A stretch of 64,000 nt of DNA from Ichthyophis bannanicus (GCA_033557465.1 CM066045.1:134499596-134563595), one strand, 5' to 3'; shown: positions 10,535 through 22,254, numbered from the stretch's first letter. The notes: a model not told the origin generated them from the sequence alone. Program-made: numbers and translations.

Positions 10535-10762
10535 CCCATTTAAGACTAATAAGAGAAAATATTTTTTTACTTAACACATAATCAAACTCTGGAATTCATT
10601 TCCGGAGGATGTAGTAAAAGTTGTTAGTATAGCTACGTTTAAAAAAAGTTTGGACAAGTTCCTGAAGGAAAGGTCCATAAACCGTTATTAAAGAGAACCT
10701 GGGAAATCCACTGCTTACCTCAGGATAAGCATTGTGGATTCTGTGTACCTTTTTGGGAACCT
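10535..10762 (+). mobile_element. CR1-A 3' fragment, left part (split by insertion)
   Basis: The sequence matches the last about 230 bases of the CR1-A copies here (taagactaataagagaaaat, gaggatgtagtaaaagttgt, aaggtccataaaccgttatt). It breaks off at 10762 and resumes at 11130 after a repeated 15-mer. The resumed part (11130-11222) carries the family 3' end 'cttggtctgacccagta'. The element is antisense to drd2. Confidence 0.85.
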
Positions 10763-11129
10763 AGTACTATTGAAACTGTGTTGTTCCTGTGTACCAGCAG
10801 AACGCTTCTCTATTTCCCCTTAAAGAAAAAAAAAAGGAAATGGAATAGTACTATGGCGCTATAAGCAGACTCTGAGTTTAAGAGGTCTTATCTTACACAG
10901 TTTTAGCCTCTTCTATGAGTTTAAGGAAGAGCATTTATAATAATAGAAGCACACGATATACAGCCATCATTTGCCCCTGAGGAAGGTGGTTACGAAACAC
11001 GGCCAGTGTCGGGCCGGTGGCTGATGTGGAATTAAGAAATAAAAGTATTTGACTCCACGTCTTTTCGTTGCATTCCACGTTTCTTACTGGGTTCCTTGGT
11101 GCACGTGGATTCGTGCTCTTTTTGGTTGG
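10763..11129 (+). mobile_element. 367-bp insertion with 15-bp target duplication, Penelope-like 3' end suspected
   Basis: The insertion splits a CR1 fragment and is flanked by perfect copies of cctttttgggaacct (10748-10762 and 11130-11144). It has no coding capacity. It carries a hammerhead-like motif at 10973-11014, a feature described for Penelope-like retroelements. No recognisable RT or GIY-YIG remains, so assignment to Penelope is inference. A non-autonomous retroelement with a ribozyme is the other option. Confidence 0.6.
10973..11014 (+). ncRNA. Hammerhead-like ribozyme motif
   Basis: The order of parts fits a type I hammerhead: stem I strand gccc (10973-10976), core ctgagga (10977-10983), a short stem II region, gaaa (10994-10997), stem III cac/gtg around ggcca (10998-11008), cleavage triplet gtc ending at 11010, and stem I closing strand gggc (11011-11014). 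Stem II is weak (possibly only gt/ac) and there are extra bases beside it, so activity may be lost. Confidence 0.45.
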
Positions 11130-11222
11130 CCTTTTTGGGAACCTGCCAGGTACTTGTGATCTGGATTGGAAACAGGATACTTGGCTTGATGTACCTTGGT
11201 CTGACCCAGTATTCCCTGCCTC
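11130..11222 (+). mobile_element. CR1-A 3' fragment, right part
   Basis: This continues the fragment at 10535-10762 after the insertion: gccaggtacttgtgatctgg, then aaacaggatacttggcttga and ttggtctgacccagtat, the 3'-terminal block of family A. It ends without the usual ttcttatg tail. Confidence 0.8.
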
Positions 11223-11650
11223 AGTTATTAATTCATTATTTAATGGCAGAATGTAATTATAGGTTGCAAGGGTACCACTAGCCCTGGTAAATGTGAAATG
11301 TGGGAATATATAGGTAGATGGCTTTGCCTCTGGGAATGGTGATATGGCCATGGGAGGAGGTATGGCAATGTGATGATATCAGGCGAGATTATAAAAGCTT
11401 TAGATTGGGAGGGAGAGTTAGCTTTTGTCTCTTTTCTGCTGCCTACAAGCAGGTTGAGAGTTTAATCTGCAGACTTGGGGCCTTGTGTGGGGTGTGTCCT
11501 GAAGTATTAACCCAATCTTGAGGTGGGGAGGGGAAATCAGAGGAGCCATTTGTCTTTTGCCTGTTATCCTGAGAAAAGTTGTGAGTGCATCCCATCTGGA
11601 GCTCCAGACCTTGACAGTTCAGGTCCAGGATTGCCAACTAGTAAGGAATT

Positions 11651-11880
11651 AGGAGTGGAGGAGTAGCCTAGTGATTAGAACACTGGCTTGGTAACCAAAA
11701 GACTGGGGTTTGATTCCCACTAGCACGCCTTGTGGTCTTGGGCAAGTCATTTAACCCTCTAGTCCCTCAGGAGAAAGGCCTGGCAAGCTACTTCTGGTTA
11801 TGCTGCCAAGAAAACCCAGGAGCTGCTGGTTCACCAGGAGTCAGCATTGACTCAAAAGGCACACACTGCATTGCATTGCA
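11651..11880 (+). mobile_element. tRNA-headed SINE with CORE-like body
   Basis: The head has an A-box-like tagcctagtgattagaac and a B-box-like ggtttgattccc, as in a tRNA-derived pol III promoter. The body 'cttgggcaagtcatttaacc' resembles the CORE domain of MIR-type SINEs. The tail (agtcagcattgactcaaaag) recurs inverted at 5797-5870. Related heads occur at 47664 and 50408. It is not a functional tRNA gene, because no cloverleaf closes around it. Confidence 0.75.
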
Positions 11881-13647
11881 AGGAAAAGGAGGAGAGAATT
11901 CCTTCATCTGTGGCAGGAAAACCCAGAGGGAAGAAGTCTCAGGATTTGGGAGGAGAGAATTCCTAATTCTGAAGACCTGCATTTGCAGGGTTAGTGCTCA
12001 AAATTTGGAGTGGCTGAACTACCTGTACCATGCCCTGCAGAACAGAAGAAACTAGAGGAGAGAACTCATTGAGATTAAGACACTCTATGAGTCTCGGGGA
12101 ACAAGAGCCAAGATAGAGGGGATTTGGGCAAAAACCTCATCAGGTGCCCCCTTACAGTCTTACTGTGAATTGCTGGATGTAAGAGGGGAGGGGGAGAAGG
12201 AGAAGCTGCGAAGTATCTTGAAGGTCAAAAAAGGGAGGAGTAAAAGAGGAAGGGAATTCCTGGCAAGTGGAGCAGGAGAGATCCTGGACTGGAGTCTGAA
12301 GGAGGAGTCCCCAGAGGAGAATTAAAAAGGTTTCCAAGTATTAGAGAGCTACTGATGCCATGCAAAGCATCCATGGAACGTGAAGTCTTAATGCTTATCT
12401 TCCCTCCACCCCTCAGATCCTGAAAGGTGAAGAGAGTAGCCTTCCCCTTCACAACTGTAGCCCTTGGATATCACAGTAAGTCCCAATAGGTTGGCTACGC
12501 TTGTGAGAGAGTTTTTTTCAGTTGAATACAGTGCCAACACATTTTACATGGATCAAATGACCATATGCAAGCCGCACGGTAGATGTCTAACGGATGCAAC
12601 ATTCTTAATGAAAATTCATCAAGGTCATCCAAGCTCAGCACTGCAGTACTCTATTACCATCATAAATAAAATATTAGAATAAATCACACTAGAATCTGAT
12701 GTGAAGATGTAATTATCTAAAGGTATGCATCACAAGTGTCATTTGTCTTATCGAATATGCCCCTGCATAAATTCACATTTCTGGTTAACAACTAACCAAT
12801 AGCTACACTCTCCACCTGCAGTACTCTAGAAATTACCGTCTGCACCTCTTAGAATATAAATGTGCTTTTCTAACCATGCAGTTGTCTTCAGCTCATTAGC
12901 CCACTGCTGTATAGAAGGAGGGGTTTTTCTATTGTTTGGCAGGAGTGAGGTGTTTATGTGCCACAAGAAGTGTGGGGGAGTGTATTTATTTATTTATGTT
13001 TATTTCAATTGGCAAAGTCGGGGAAGAAATTGCTAGCACCAAACTCGCTTCTGCTTTAGTGGCCTGAGATATTCTGAAATTGATTTAGTTTTTCTTTTTT
13101 TTTAAATCTGCTAAAATGGTTTTAGAATTCAATTAGGTTTTCACATATCCTGAACATATGTTAGCTACAAAGGGAGGGGCTAGAATGGATCCTATGCATC
13201 AGATAATGCCGTTTGCAAAGGTAACATATGCTTTTGCAGAGCTATAAATTCTCCTCCCGCATCCCCCACCCCTCACATACTTCATCAGGCTCATACACAG
13301 TGAACATTGTTAACATTTTCAGCATGACCGGAGATCTTAGAGCAAGCAGAATACATTTATGAAATTCCACTCCATTTGTCTTGTCTTGCATGATTCGGAT
13401 CTATTGGGAGGGAAGGGTGTGTGAGCGCAACTGCCCTTCACTGGAAGGAAGTGAACTGTGAAGACACGTCAAGGTCAGAGGGACCCTTCTGATCTACGTA
13501 GAATGTCGTTCTTCTCCAAGGTCCTTGTTGAACAGTAGCAAGTTTAAACCTTTTATATCCTACAGTAATCCCTATATTAGAAATTACTGTATGAATGGCT
13601 GTTTCTTCTGATTAGGCAAACGGTGGCTTGTTATTTGTAGGAAACTC

Positions 13648-13690
13648 TGTGTGTGTGTGTGTGTGTATATATATATACAGTATATAGATA
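13648..13690. repeat. (GT)n/(TA)n microsatellite
   Basis: A gtgtgtgtgtgtgtgtgtgt run is followed by tatatatatata and a degenerate tata tract. Confidence 0.9.
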
Positions 13691-14244
13691 TATCTGTCTT
13701 TCCTGGAAAGATAAGATAAAGGCTTTTAAAAATGGTTAGTCTGTGTCTTATACCCCCTCTGTTGAAAGAAGGTTCTCAGTAAATATTGCATTTGTGTTTT
13801 ATCTTTGCCTTGGATGCTTATTTACTTTTCAGCTTCATTGCATCACGCTCCCTCTTGTTTGAATGGTAAGCTCAGGGTTCAAGTCTGCCTTTCTCTAGCT
13901 GCTACCCCAACCGTGCATGGTCTCTGTGGTTCAATTTCTTCTTTCAACTCTGCAGGTTGAAACTGGAATTCTTACTCCACAAGCAAAATGTGCAACCTCT
14001 GAACTGGCTTGATTACCTTGTGCCATCCCTCTTTGCATAATCCCAAAATCCCCAGTGTACCATAAATTATTATTATTATCACAATTTGAATATGGCATCC
14101 CAGATGTTCACAACACTCTAAAGACACAAATGATGGATAGTCCCTACTATAGAGAGCTTGCAGTCTACTCAAGATGGATTGACCGAAAAGACACATAGCA
14201 AATGACAAAAAGAAGCTTTGAGTTAAAACATTCACCAGCCTGAC

Positions 14245-14381
14245 CTGTTTTATTGAGCCCAAACAAAAGTGGACAGGAGATGGCAAAGGAGAGCACCCAC
14301 ACCACTGCAATCATGACCGTTACTCTGCGCTTGGAGCTGTAGCGGGTGTTGTAGAGCATAGGCATGGCCACAGCTGTGTAC
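14245..14381 (-). CDS. drd2: Dopamine receptor D2, exon 4 (second intracellular loop and TM4)
   Basis: This 137-bp exon codes for the second intracellular loop and TM4: [20 protein letters not shown], then [20 protein letters not shown], then GLNKT. The first base G completes the Arg codon split from exon 3, so the DRY motif at the foot of TM3 straddles this junction (D and R from exon 3, Y here). The acceptor is ctgcag, ending at 14382. The donor is gtcagg at 14239-14244. The last base opens the Asp codon finished in exon 5. TM4 residues match D2 rather than D3 or D4 receptors. There are no stops or indels. Confidence 0.95.
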
Positions 14382-17300
14382 CTGCAGCACAGAAAAGAGA
14401 ACGCACAAAAAACACTCCACAAATGCTTCCATCTTCCGCTACTCATGAGCAAAGCCTGCCAGGACATTTGCTTGCAGAAAGAACTTTTGGTGACCCCCAC
14501 TCCCACCCCTGTCACTAGTAAAAAGCCTCCTCCGTGCACTTCCTTTCCTCATCCTCTGGACCCACCAACCTCTTGTTCCATCCGTGGGTGGAAAAGGGGG
14601 CAGGAGCAGACCTCAATTGTTCCTGCCCTACTGGTTGGCAAATTAGAACAGGTGGGGCGGAAGCAATTGGGGATTACCTCTGTCCCCCCCCCTTTCATCC
14701 ATGGATGGAGTAAAATATGGAGGGGGAGGAGAGGGTTGTCCAATGTGAGCTGTGGGCAAACCTGAGAGAGCTTCTTATTCTAATCTGGGGCAGAGTTCAG
14801 ACCTGACCTTTTTTGGCTTTTTTATTGTTACTTTTTAAAAATTCTATTTTGTTTTGAACAAAATGAAACACAGTTTTAGTGCACCTGCCCATGACATCTC
14901 CAAATGGTGGAGTATCTTAGTCTTTACCTGATATTTATTTCTGTTTGATTACTCGCTTCACCAATAAGCCTGAAGTGAGGTACCAAGCAAATCGTATAAC
15001 ATAAACTGAAGATATGATAAGTGAAGAAATCTCAGGAGCTTCAAGGGCCATTCACACAATGTGATTAAGAACGCATCCGGCAATCTGTGACTCTAAGAGC
15101 AAAGCCCTTCACATCACATGCTTCCTTCAACACCTCTCTACTTTCTGCCTCATCTGTGGATTGGTTGGTCTGGCCTATTAAAGATTTCTCCAGTTACTTT
15201 ACTATTTTTTTCTATGGGAAAAATACTTAGTATCGATTGCCTAGAGTGACTATTCCTGTAATAGTGGGGAAATATGTAACTGGAGAATGAAATCGCTTTG
15301 GTAAATTAGGGGTATGCTATTCAACCAATCTGTCTTTTTTATACCATGTTTAGCCTAAAAGTACTGCTGGTCCCCAGCCTCTGCAAAACCAAAGTAGCTG
15401 CTAGAATTGAAGATATTTTCCCTTCATGTATCCATAGCAATCAGGACATGTGATTTCTCCAAACTCAGAATCCTGCTTGCCTCGGTCCATTTTGTTTTAT
15501 TTATCTTGATATACACTTTAACCAGAACAAAGTCTGAAGTGATTTACAAATCTAAACAATAAAGTACAATTTAAAAAATAAATCAAATAACCCCTATGAA
15601 CAAATACTTACTGAGCACCAAAACAAACACAGCATAGCACTCCACACCCAGGGCAGCTCTGCAGTAACTAACACGAACAAGACGTTTTTGACTAGTGAGG
15701 TTATCAAACATAACTCCGAAGGTAAAGACTGGAAAAGCATACTTTGGGACCCTTTTACTAAAGTCCCTTAGTTGGTTAATGGTCATTTTAATGCATGGCA
15801 ACGCGCAGCTGTGAACACTTATATGGGGGCCTGCCAGCCACCACCCGTTAAAATGCCCATTAACCTGCCATTGCAGGATGGGGTGGGCAATGGGTGGAGA
15901 GTGCAATACTGTTAGCGCCGGGGTAATTGCTGTGGGCTCAGCTGCAATGTGGTTCTTAACACTGGTTCACCTAATGACACCTCTATGGGTGATGCCCATG
16001 ATGACACAGTCCCTAGGGCGATCCGCTGCCAGCTGCTGGGACTACTCTTACCCCAAAGAATTTTTCTGTGTGGAAGACACTGCCGTACCTGCAGAAACAA
16101 ACTTTTATAAAATTGCTCAGTCTTGGTGTGGCTAGAAGTCTGTGCATAGTGCCATTACATTTATCGGCCGGAGGGGAAGGTGTTCCTGGCCATGCTGTTG
16201 GGGCAGGATTTGGCATCCCACGCGTGCTTTTATTTTTCAAAAATATGCATGTGCTTTTGCTTGGAAAAAGTATTTATGGCTTATTTAGTGTTTGATACTG
16301 CTTTTCAAGTAAAAGAAGATACAATAAAATACAATGAAAAAGAAATCAAATCACAGAGAGGAGAAACTAAGAGCGAAAGAAATTGAAACAGGCAAGGGAG
16401 CTGCACTGAAGACAGTAAAGAACAACAAAAGAGAGCAGAGCTAGCTTTCAGTCAGAACATCAGGGCCCAGATTAGCAGGTGGCGATGCGGGTGGGCACTC
16501 TTCCTCACATAATTTTCAGAGTGAAAGTAGGTGTGTTCTTTTACTGTGAAAACCCTGCAAAATCCCTGCATGATTTTCACCAGCATGGGTGGCTATAAAA
16601 CTACCCCCATAATTATTGACTCACTATGTCTATCATTGACCAAGAGAGGATTCTGGGGGCTTCAGAAGCATGCAAGAGAACAAGCGCTTTAGATAGAAAA
16701 GGGCTGGATTTCAGAGTTAATAATAGCCGAGTACGCTGGTCCTTCACTATTCATTTATTTTAGGTAATAATGGAGAAGAAGTCATTGGTCTCCAGTATCC
16801 AGTGGCAGTTTTCTTACCATTATGCTGAAATGGGAGAATGAGTCTTAGACACAAGTCCAGCAGGCCTGGCCGAAGGGTATCGGACAACATAGGTCAGTGG
16901 CTCCCAAACTTGGAGTCACATCATCAGTGGATGGGGTCACAGAAACATGACTATTTCCCCTTCTCTCTGGACTTTCACTATGACCTATGAAAGTAGTGGG
17001 AGTCACCAGTCAGCATGTGGCCTGTGAGCCAGTGAACATTCATAGGTCCCTGTCCCCTCCTGGGTAAGCTTCCTGTTAGACTGCAAATCCATGCTAAGTG
17101 CCGGGATCTGTAAGTGCACACTGACACAAGGGACCCTGTGCTGACTGCTTCTGCTTTCTGCTGTACATGAGCAGAAGGAGGCTAGAGACATGCTGGTTTG
17201 ATTTCATAGCATCTGGGATCACATGAATTTTCATTTGTTAAAATGGGGTCCTATGGGATACAAGTTTGAAAAGCACTGCCATAGGTGAACATTGAACTGA

Positions 17301-17690
17301 GCACCCCCAGCAGCTCAAGATTTCCTTTCCCTTCCATATCCCCTACGTGTCCAGCATCTCCCCTCTTCTTCCCTGTCTCTGTTTTGGTGTCCAGCATTCC
17401 TCCCTTTGGGCTGATCTCTCTCTCTGCCTTCATCGACGCTGCTGCTACCCCCCTTGGCAATACTAAATATGACTCGGGGCAGCTGGCATGGGACCTCTGA
17501 GCATATGTGCACGCTCAAGCCCCACCCCCTCCAAACTTCCTGTTTCGGAGGGGGCAAGCCTAGAGCACGTGTTCTTAGATGCCCCATGCTGGCTGCCCTG
17601 AGTCATCTTTAGTGCTGCCCTGAGACGTAGTAGCAGCAGCAGAGGTCAGCAGAACCAGCAATGAACCATGTGTCATTTTTGCCCTCTTAC
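14382..17690 (-). other. drd2: drd2 intron 3
   Basis: This 3.3-kb intron shows a LINE 3'-tail-like patch (15495-15575) and a MITE-like left end near 15749 (gggacccttttactaaagtc) without a clear partner. The remainder (14382-15490, 16000-17690) shows no gene. Reading frames here are short and lack family features. Confidence 0.75.
15495..15575 (-). repeat. L2-like LINE 3'-tail fragment
   Basis: The patch 'ttttatttatcttgatatac … gatttacaaatctaaacaat' resembles the AT-rich 3' ends of L2-like LINEs seen at 25495 and 55731 in this window, read on the minus strand. Confidence 0.4.
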
Positions 17691-17800
17691 CTGTCAATGC
17701 TTATGGCGCACAGATTAAGGATACTGGCAGTACACATCATCACATCAAGAGTAACAAAGATATCGCAGTGGATTCGACTGAATCTCCACTCGCCAACCAC
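17691..17800 (-). CDS. drd2: Dopamine receptor D2, exon 3 (TM3)
   Basis: This 110-bp exon codes for the first extracellular loop end and TM3: [20 protein letters not shown], then [17 protein letters not shown]. It holds the aminergic Asp in LDVMMC that binds the dopamine amine, the extracellular Cys (HCD) that bridges to ECL2, and the Asp-Arg of the DRY motif. The acceptor is acccag, ending at 17801. The donor gtaaga starts at 17690. It begins in phase 0 and ends two bases into the Arg codon completed by exon 4. The upstream exon 2 (N-terminus, TM1, TM2) was not found anywhere in 17801-64000. Confidence 0.95.
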
Positions 17801-19847
17801 CTGGGTATTAAACAGGAGGAAGAGACATAAAATGAATACTTAATTTAATAAGGGATGTTATAACCTGCTCTTTCAAGCCAACTGATCATACAAAGCAAGG
17901 TACAGTAAACACATAATAAAATAATGCAATAATTAGTATACCAGAACAAAAACACATTAAATCAGCAGAAAATATCAGTATTGCAGTACTTGTGCAAAGC
18001 CCACCCTCATAAGAATCCCTCAGATCTACTTGTCGGTGCAAGGATCGTTTTGGGACCCTCGCTGTCCTAATGTGCTTCTGGTAGCAGGACCATACCAACT
18101 TATTGTAGTGAGGAGGTGGACACCATTCTTCTACAACACCCATACCTGGCACTGCTGCAGTGGTTCTGCCTAAAGCTATAAAAGCCATAGGTGGCAGTGA
18201 GGATTTGATTGTGGATTTTCTTTGGATTGTCAGGTTGCTAGCGTGGATTTTGTGTGGCAGTGTTTTTAGCCTCAGCTTGGGCCTGTGGTTCTTTGGCTGA
18301 TGAAAAATCTGCCCGGAGTTTTAATTTGTCCTTCGTGAAGCATGTGTGTGTGTCCTTAAGAACGCTGATACTGCAACACCACAACTGATAATCTTTTTCT
18401 TTTTAACACCGGCTGAAGCATTTAAAAATAGTCCAGATATTCACTGATATTTGGATAGCAGGAGTCTACATCGGAGAGGGTGGCAGCAGCAGGTAGGAGG
18501 ATATGGAAACTGCGATGCAGTACAAGAAGCCTATAGGTAAGCACTGCGTTGCAGTTTTTGAGCCATTGCTGTTGCAGGACCTGGAGAGACCTGGGGGTGG
18601 GGGCAGTGAGGGGGACTGGCAGGATAGAGAGCTCACCTAGGGTGCCTCCATTCCTTGCCCCAATCCCGTTGGGGAGCCATAAATTCTAAAGACATGTGGA
18701 GAGGAAAAGAGATCACAGAGGCAGATGACGGATCAGTGGGCCCGATATCCAAAACAACTTAACCAATTAACCAGATCAGGGCATTTTTAAGAGGGGACTT
18801 GGTGGTACTGAGTACTGGCACCTTTTTCATGGCCTGCTAAAACTGACTCATGGTCCTCATATATTAATATGCCGCTGAATGTTTCCTTTGACAATTGAAG
18901 CATTATGTGGATAGTGCCAGGATGGTCTGTGGGTGGAGCCGGCACTTATCTAGACCATGGCAATTTTCAGCGCTGCTGTTGGGATAAGTAACTGAATAAT
19001 TTAGCACAAGCAAAAAAGATGTCCAAAGTCGATGTGGATTGACTATTCAGATAGAGGCTATAGACATTATTCTGCAGCAACTATGAACCAGATACTTCCA
19101 CTGAATATCTGGTATATTTTGCCAATGGTGGTCAGTGGTAAGAGAAATCACTTATGGCCACAGGCTGACTATCAGCCCGAGTGTGTTAATTTAAGACTAC
19201 TAATACTAGTGAACATTTGTATAGCGCTACACAGAGCTACACAGACACATGTAAAAGACGGTCCCTGTTCATCAAAGCTTACAATCTAGTCAAGATGGAC
19301 AACAGTAGCTGTAGACATGGGATACATCTAGGGGGAATGATAAGGAAACACAAGGGAGATCAGGCGAGTCAAGATCTGAAAGTGGCAGGGAAGAGGTGAG
19401 TTTTCAGCCTAGATTTGAATAGGGTCAGAGAAGGCTCCTGACATACAGACTCAGGTAGTTTGTTCCAGGCATAAGGAGCAGCAAGTTGAAAGGAGCGAAG
19501 TCTGGAGTTACCAATAGAAGAGAAGGGCACAGATAGAAGCAATTTGCCAGAAGAGCGGAGTTCCTGAGGAGGGCTGTAGGGAGAGATAAGAGAGGAAAGG
19601 TAGTGAGGAGTTGCAGAGTGGATGAAGGAGGAGAAGTTTGAACTGGATGCGGAAATGGATAGGTAGCCAATGAAGTGACTTGAGAAGAGGGGTAATATGA
19701 GCATGACGAGGCTGGAGGAAGATTAGCCGCGCAGCAGTATGTTGAACAGATTGAAGGGGAGAGAGATGATTCAAAGGGAGACCAGCAAGGAGTAGATTAC
19801 AATAGTCTAGATGAGAGGTGACTAAGTACAGGATAAATGTCTTACAT

Positions 19848-20442
19848 AGTAACATAGTAGATGACGGCAGATAAAGACCAGCATGGTCCATCTAGTCTGC
19901 CCAGCAAGATGGCAAGAGTAGGTGCAGGCCACCCCTCTCCATGTCTTTGTTTAGGGGTGAACCCACCACTCCATGTAGGACACCCCTATTTGTTGAGACA
20001 TTAGATGGTTCAGAATTATATGTTTCAGTTTATTTTGTTTTTATCCTGTTGCTATAAAGGGATCCACTGTGTCTGTCCCATGCCGTTTTGAGTTCCGTCA
20101 CCATGTTTGCCCCCCACCACTTTGATCAGGAGAGCATTCCATGCATCTACCACCCTTTCATTGAAAAAATATTTCTTGACATTGCCTTGCAATTTACCAC
20201 CTTGCAGCTTCGTGTTATGCCCTCTAGTTTTACAGCTTCCCCGTCTTTGGAAGAGATTTGTTTGTTCATCCATCATTTCTCTTTAAGTATTTAAAGGTCT
20301 GAATCATATCTCCCCTGTCCCTCCTCTCCTCCAAAGTGTACATATTTAGGTGGAGAGGAGGGACAGGGGAGATATGATTCAGACCTTTAAATACTTAAAG
20401 AGAAATGATGAACAAACAAACCTCTTCCAAAGACGGGGAAGT
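19848..20442 (-). mobile_element. CR1 family C 3' part with fold-back end, nested in L2
   Basis: The plus strand starts catagtaacatagtagatga, then cggcagataaagaccagcat, the reverse complement of the CR1-C 3' terminus also present at 30388 and 57293. Further in, the minus strand codes GNVKKYFFNERVVDAWNALL, the CR1 RT C-terminus. The 5' side does not stop at 20330 but turns back on itself as a hairpin. Confidence 0.85.
20238..20440. repeat. Fold-back inverted repeat, about 90-bp arms
   Basis: The left arm (20238-20329) and right arm (20351-20440) are reverse complements, apart from one substitution (agattt/aggttt) and a 4-base gap in catccatcattt. The loop is about 21 bases (tccaaagtgtacatatttag). 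The arms are CR1-C coding sequence in opposite orientations. Confidence 0.92.
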
Positions 20443-21421
20443 AGCGTATTCAGAAAGGAATGGGCAAATTTGATGCTGTAGAGAAAGAAACTACAGTTTT
20501 TAGGTATCAGATGGATGTGTGTGGAGAAGCAGAGAGAGGAGTCAAAGACAACCCCAAGGTTGTGGGTTGAAGAGACAGGGAGGAGTAGGGAGTTATCCAA
20601 AGAGACTGAGAAAGGAGGAAGGGAAGAGAAGGGTTTAGGGGGAAAAATAAGAAGTTCAGTTTGGCCATGTTCAATTTCAAGCAGTGGTGAGACATTCAAG
20701 CAGCAATGTCAGAAAGGCAGGCAGAGATCCTGGCCTGGATTGCTGGAGAGATTTCAGGTGTAGAGAGGTAGATCTGGGAGTTATCGGTGTAAAGATGATA
20801 CTGGAAGCCATGGGAAGAGATGAGTGCACCAAGGGACTGGTGGGTATAGAGAGAGAAAAGGAGTGGACCTGAGAGCGGAATAGTATCAGAGGAGGATACA
20901 ACAGAACAAACACTGAAAGAGCGATGGGAGAGATAAGAAGAGAACCAGGATAGCAGAGAGCCCTTAAAGCCAAGTGAGGACAATATATCAAGAAGAAGGT
21001 TGTGGTCAACAGTGTCAAAAACAGCAGAAAGGTTAAGAAGGATGAGGATTGAATAAACACACTTGGATTTTGTCAGGAACAGATTACTGGAGATTTTGGC
21101 AAGAGCCGTTTTGGGAGAATGTAAAGGATGAAAGCCAGATTGTAGAGGATCCAGAAGGGCTTGAGAGGAGAGAAAGTCGAAGCAATGGTGGTGAACCACC
21201 TGTTCAAGTGGTTTAGAAAGGAAGAGGAGGAGGGAGATGGGTCAATGGTGAGAAGGACAGGTAGGGTCTAGTGAGGGTTTCTCGAGGAGAGGAGTAACCA
21301 CTCCTCTCCTGAAGAGAAAAGGAGAGACAGTATTTAATCAGTGCTGTATAACAATGAAAAAAGACTACCTCACAGTAACTGTTTTCGCACAGATCTGGAG
21401 TAATGTTTTGTTGGAGACCAT

Positions 21422-21833
21422 GGGGCCCTTTTTACTAAAGGCGTGCACCTACCATGCTATCAGTAGAAAAATAAATGCACAGTAAGTGCAGTCATCATGC
21501 GCTGTCCAGCAAGTGCCCGGCAGTAAATGCAGATTGTGTTCTGTGATTATCGCAGGTGCACCTAAAATGCTCGTAAAGGTGTCATCATGTGCACCTGTGC
21601 TAATAACTACATAGCAATTGCCGCATGCTCAGTGACAGTCTTGCTAGCAGCAATGTGCTGGCCACACCCACACTCTGCCCCATCCCACCCACTTTGCTCC
21701 CTAACACACGTTGACCTCTTATCATATGCTGTAGTGGCCGGTAGCTGGTATTCACCTGCTTTAGCCTTCTCAGCTGCCAGTTATTCCATGCCAAAAGGCA
21801 CATTAACCAGATAGCCTTTAGTGAAAGGGCCCC
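21422..21833. mobile_element. MITE-like element, GGGGCCCTTTTTACTAAAG termini
   Basis: The left end ggggccctttttactaaagg and the right end (ctttagtgaaagggcccc) are inverted copies with one or two mismatches, 412 bp apart. There is no coding capacity. The GGG-type ends fit PIF/Harbinger-like non-autonomous elements. No clean target duplication is visible. Confidence 0.6.
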
Positions 21834-21880
21834 TGGGTGCTATTGGTGAATGTGGGACTAGATACCTTGGGAGTTAAATG

Positions 21881-22254
21881 TTAGATAGTGCTGGGGAGGA
21901 GTCTGCTGTCTTGGTACATGTTGGTACCAATGACATAGGAAAATGTGGTAGGGAGGTTCTGGAAGCTAAATTTAGGCTTTTAGGTAGGAAGTTGAAATCC
22001 AGAACTTCCAGGGTAGCGTTCTCCGAAATGCTTCCGTTCCACGCGCAGGACCCAATAGGCAGGCAGAGCTCCGGAGTCTCAATGCGTGGATGAGACAATG
22101 GTGCAGAGATGAGGGGTTCGGATTGTTAGGAAACTGGGGAACATTCTGGGGAAAAGGAGGGCTCTTCCGAAGGGATGGGCTTCACCTTAACCGGGATGGA
22201 ACCAGGCTGCTGGCATTAACCTTTTAAAAAGGAGATAGAGCAGCTTTTAAACTA
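21881..22254 (+). pseudogene. CR1-A ORF1, 3' part, copy 2
   Basis: It holds the second esterase block (VLVHVGTNDIGKCG, here with the canonical GTND) and the stretch through the last block with the Asp/His motif, ending at the same tag as copy 1. The serine block is lost to 5' truncation. Frameshifts lie near 22044 and 22225. There is no nested insertion here, which shows the original order around position 1060 of copy 1. Confidence 0.8.

Larger units (their letters stand above)
9240..14244 (-). other. drd2: drd2 intron 4
   Basis: This 5-kb intron holds a CR1-A 3' fragment split by a 367-bp insertion (10535-11222), a tRNA-headed SINE (11651-11880), a GT/TA microsatellite (13648-13690) and a small inverted repeat near 10203-10240. 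The stretches 9240-10200, 11890-13640 and 13700-14244 show no gene, only AT-rich sequence and TTTA runs near 12985. Confidence 0.8.
19212..21330 (-). mobile_element. L2 LINE, 5'-truncated, interrupted
   Basis: The minus strand reads RT blocks in order: LLFLSKPLEQVVHHHCFDF, DPLQSGFHP, LNLSAVFDTVDHNLLLDIL (first catalytic Asp), YTDNSQIYLS (decayed YADD), THNLGVVFDSSLCFSTHI, TSHLDYCNLLLAGLP, LLKSLHWLPIHFRIQFKLLL and APYAWNKLPESV. This is the L2 order. Its 3' end is the 'tatagcgctac' block at 19220-19230. A CR1-C copy (about 19848-20442) splits it between two RT C-terminal blocks. It lies in the same sense as drd2. Confidence 0.85.

Noticed and set aside
11651..11725. tRNA gene
   Set aside because: A- and B-box-like motifs are present, but the cloverleaf does not close and the sequence continues into a CORE-like SINE body.
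14364..14765. Plus-strand frame over exon 4
   Set aside because: It is the antisense shadow of the exon and intronic sequence, with no family similarity.
15749..15970. Complete MITE starting gggacccttttactaaagtc
   Set aside because: Only the left-type end is seen; no inverted partner or target duplication was found.
17886..18188. 100-codon minus-strand frame as candidate drd2 exon 2
   Set aside because: No TM1/TM2 motifs (VSREKALQ, SLAVADLL) and no fitting donor.
20238..20440. microRNA precursor hairpin
   Set aside because: The arms are far too long and are CR1 coding sequence in inverse, so a mobile-element origin explains it.
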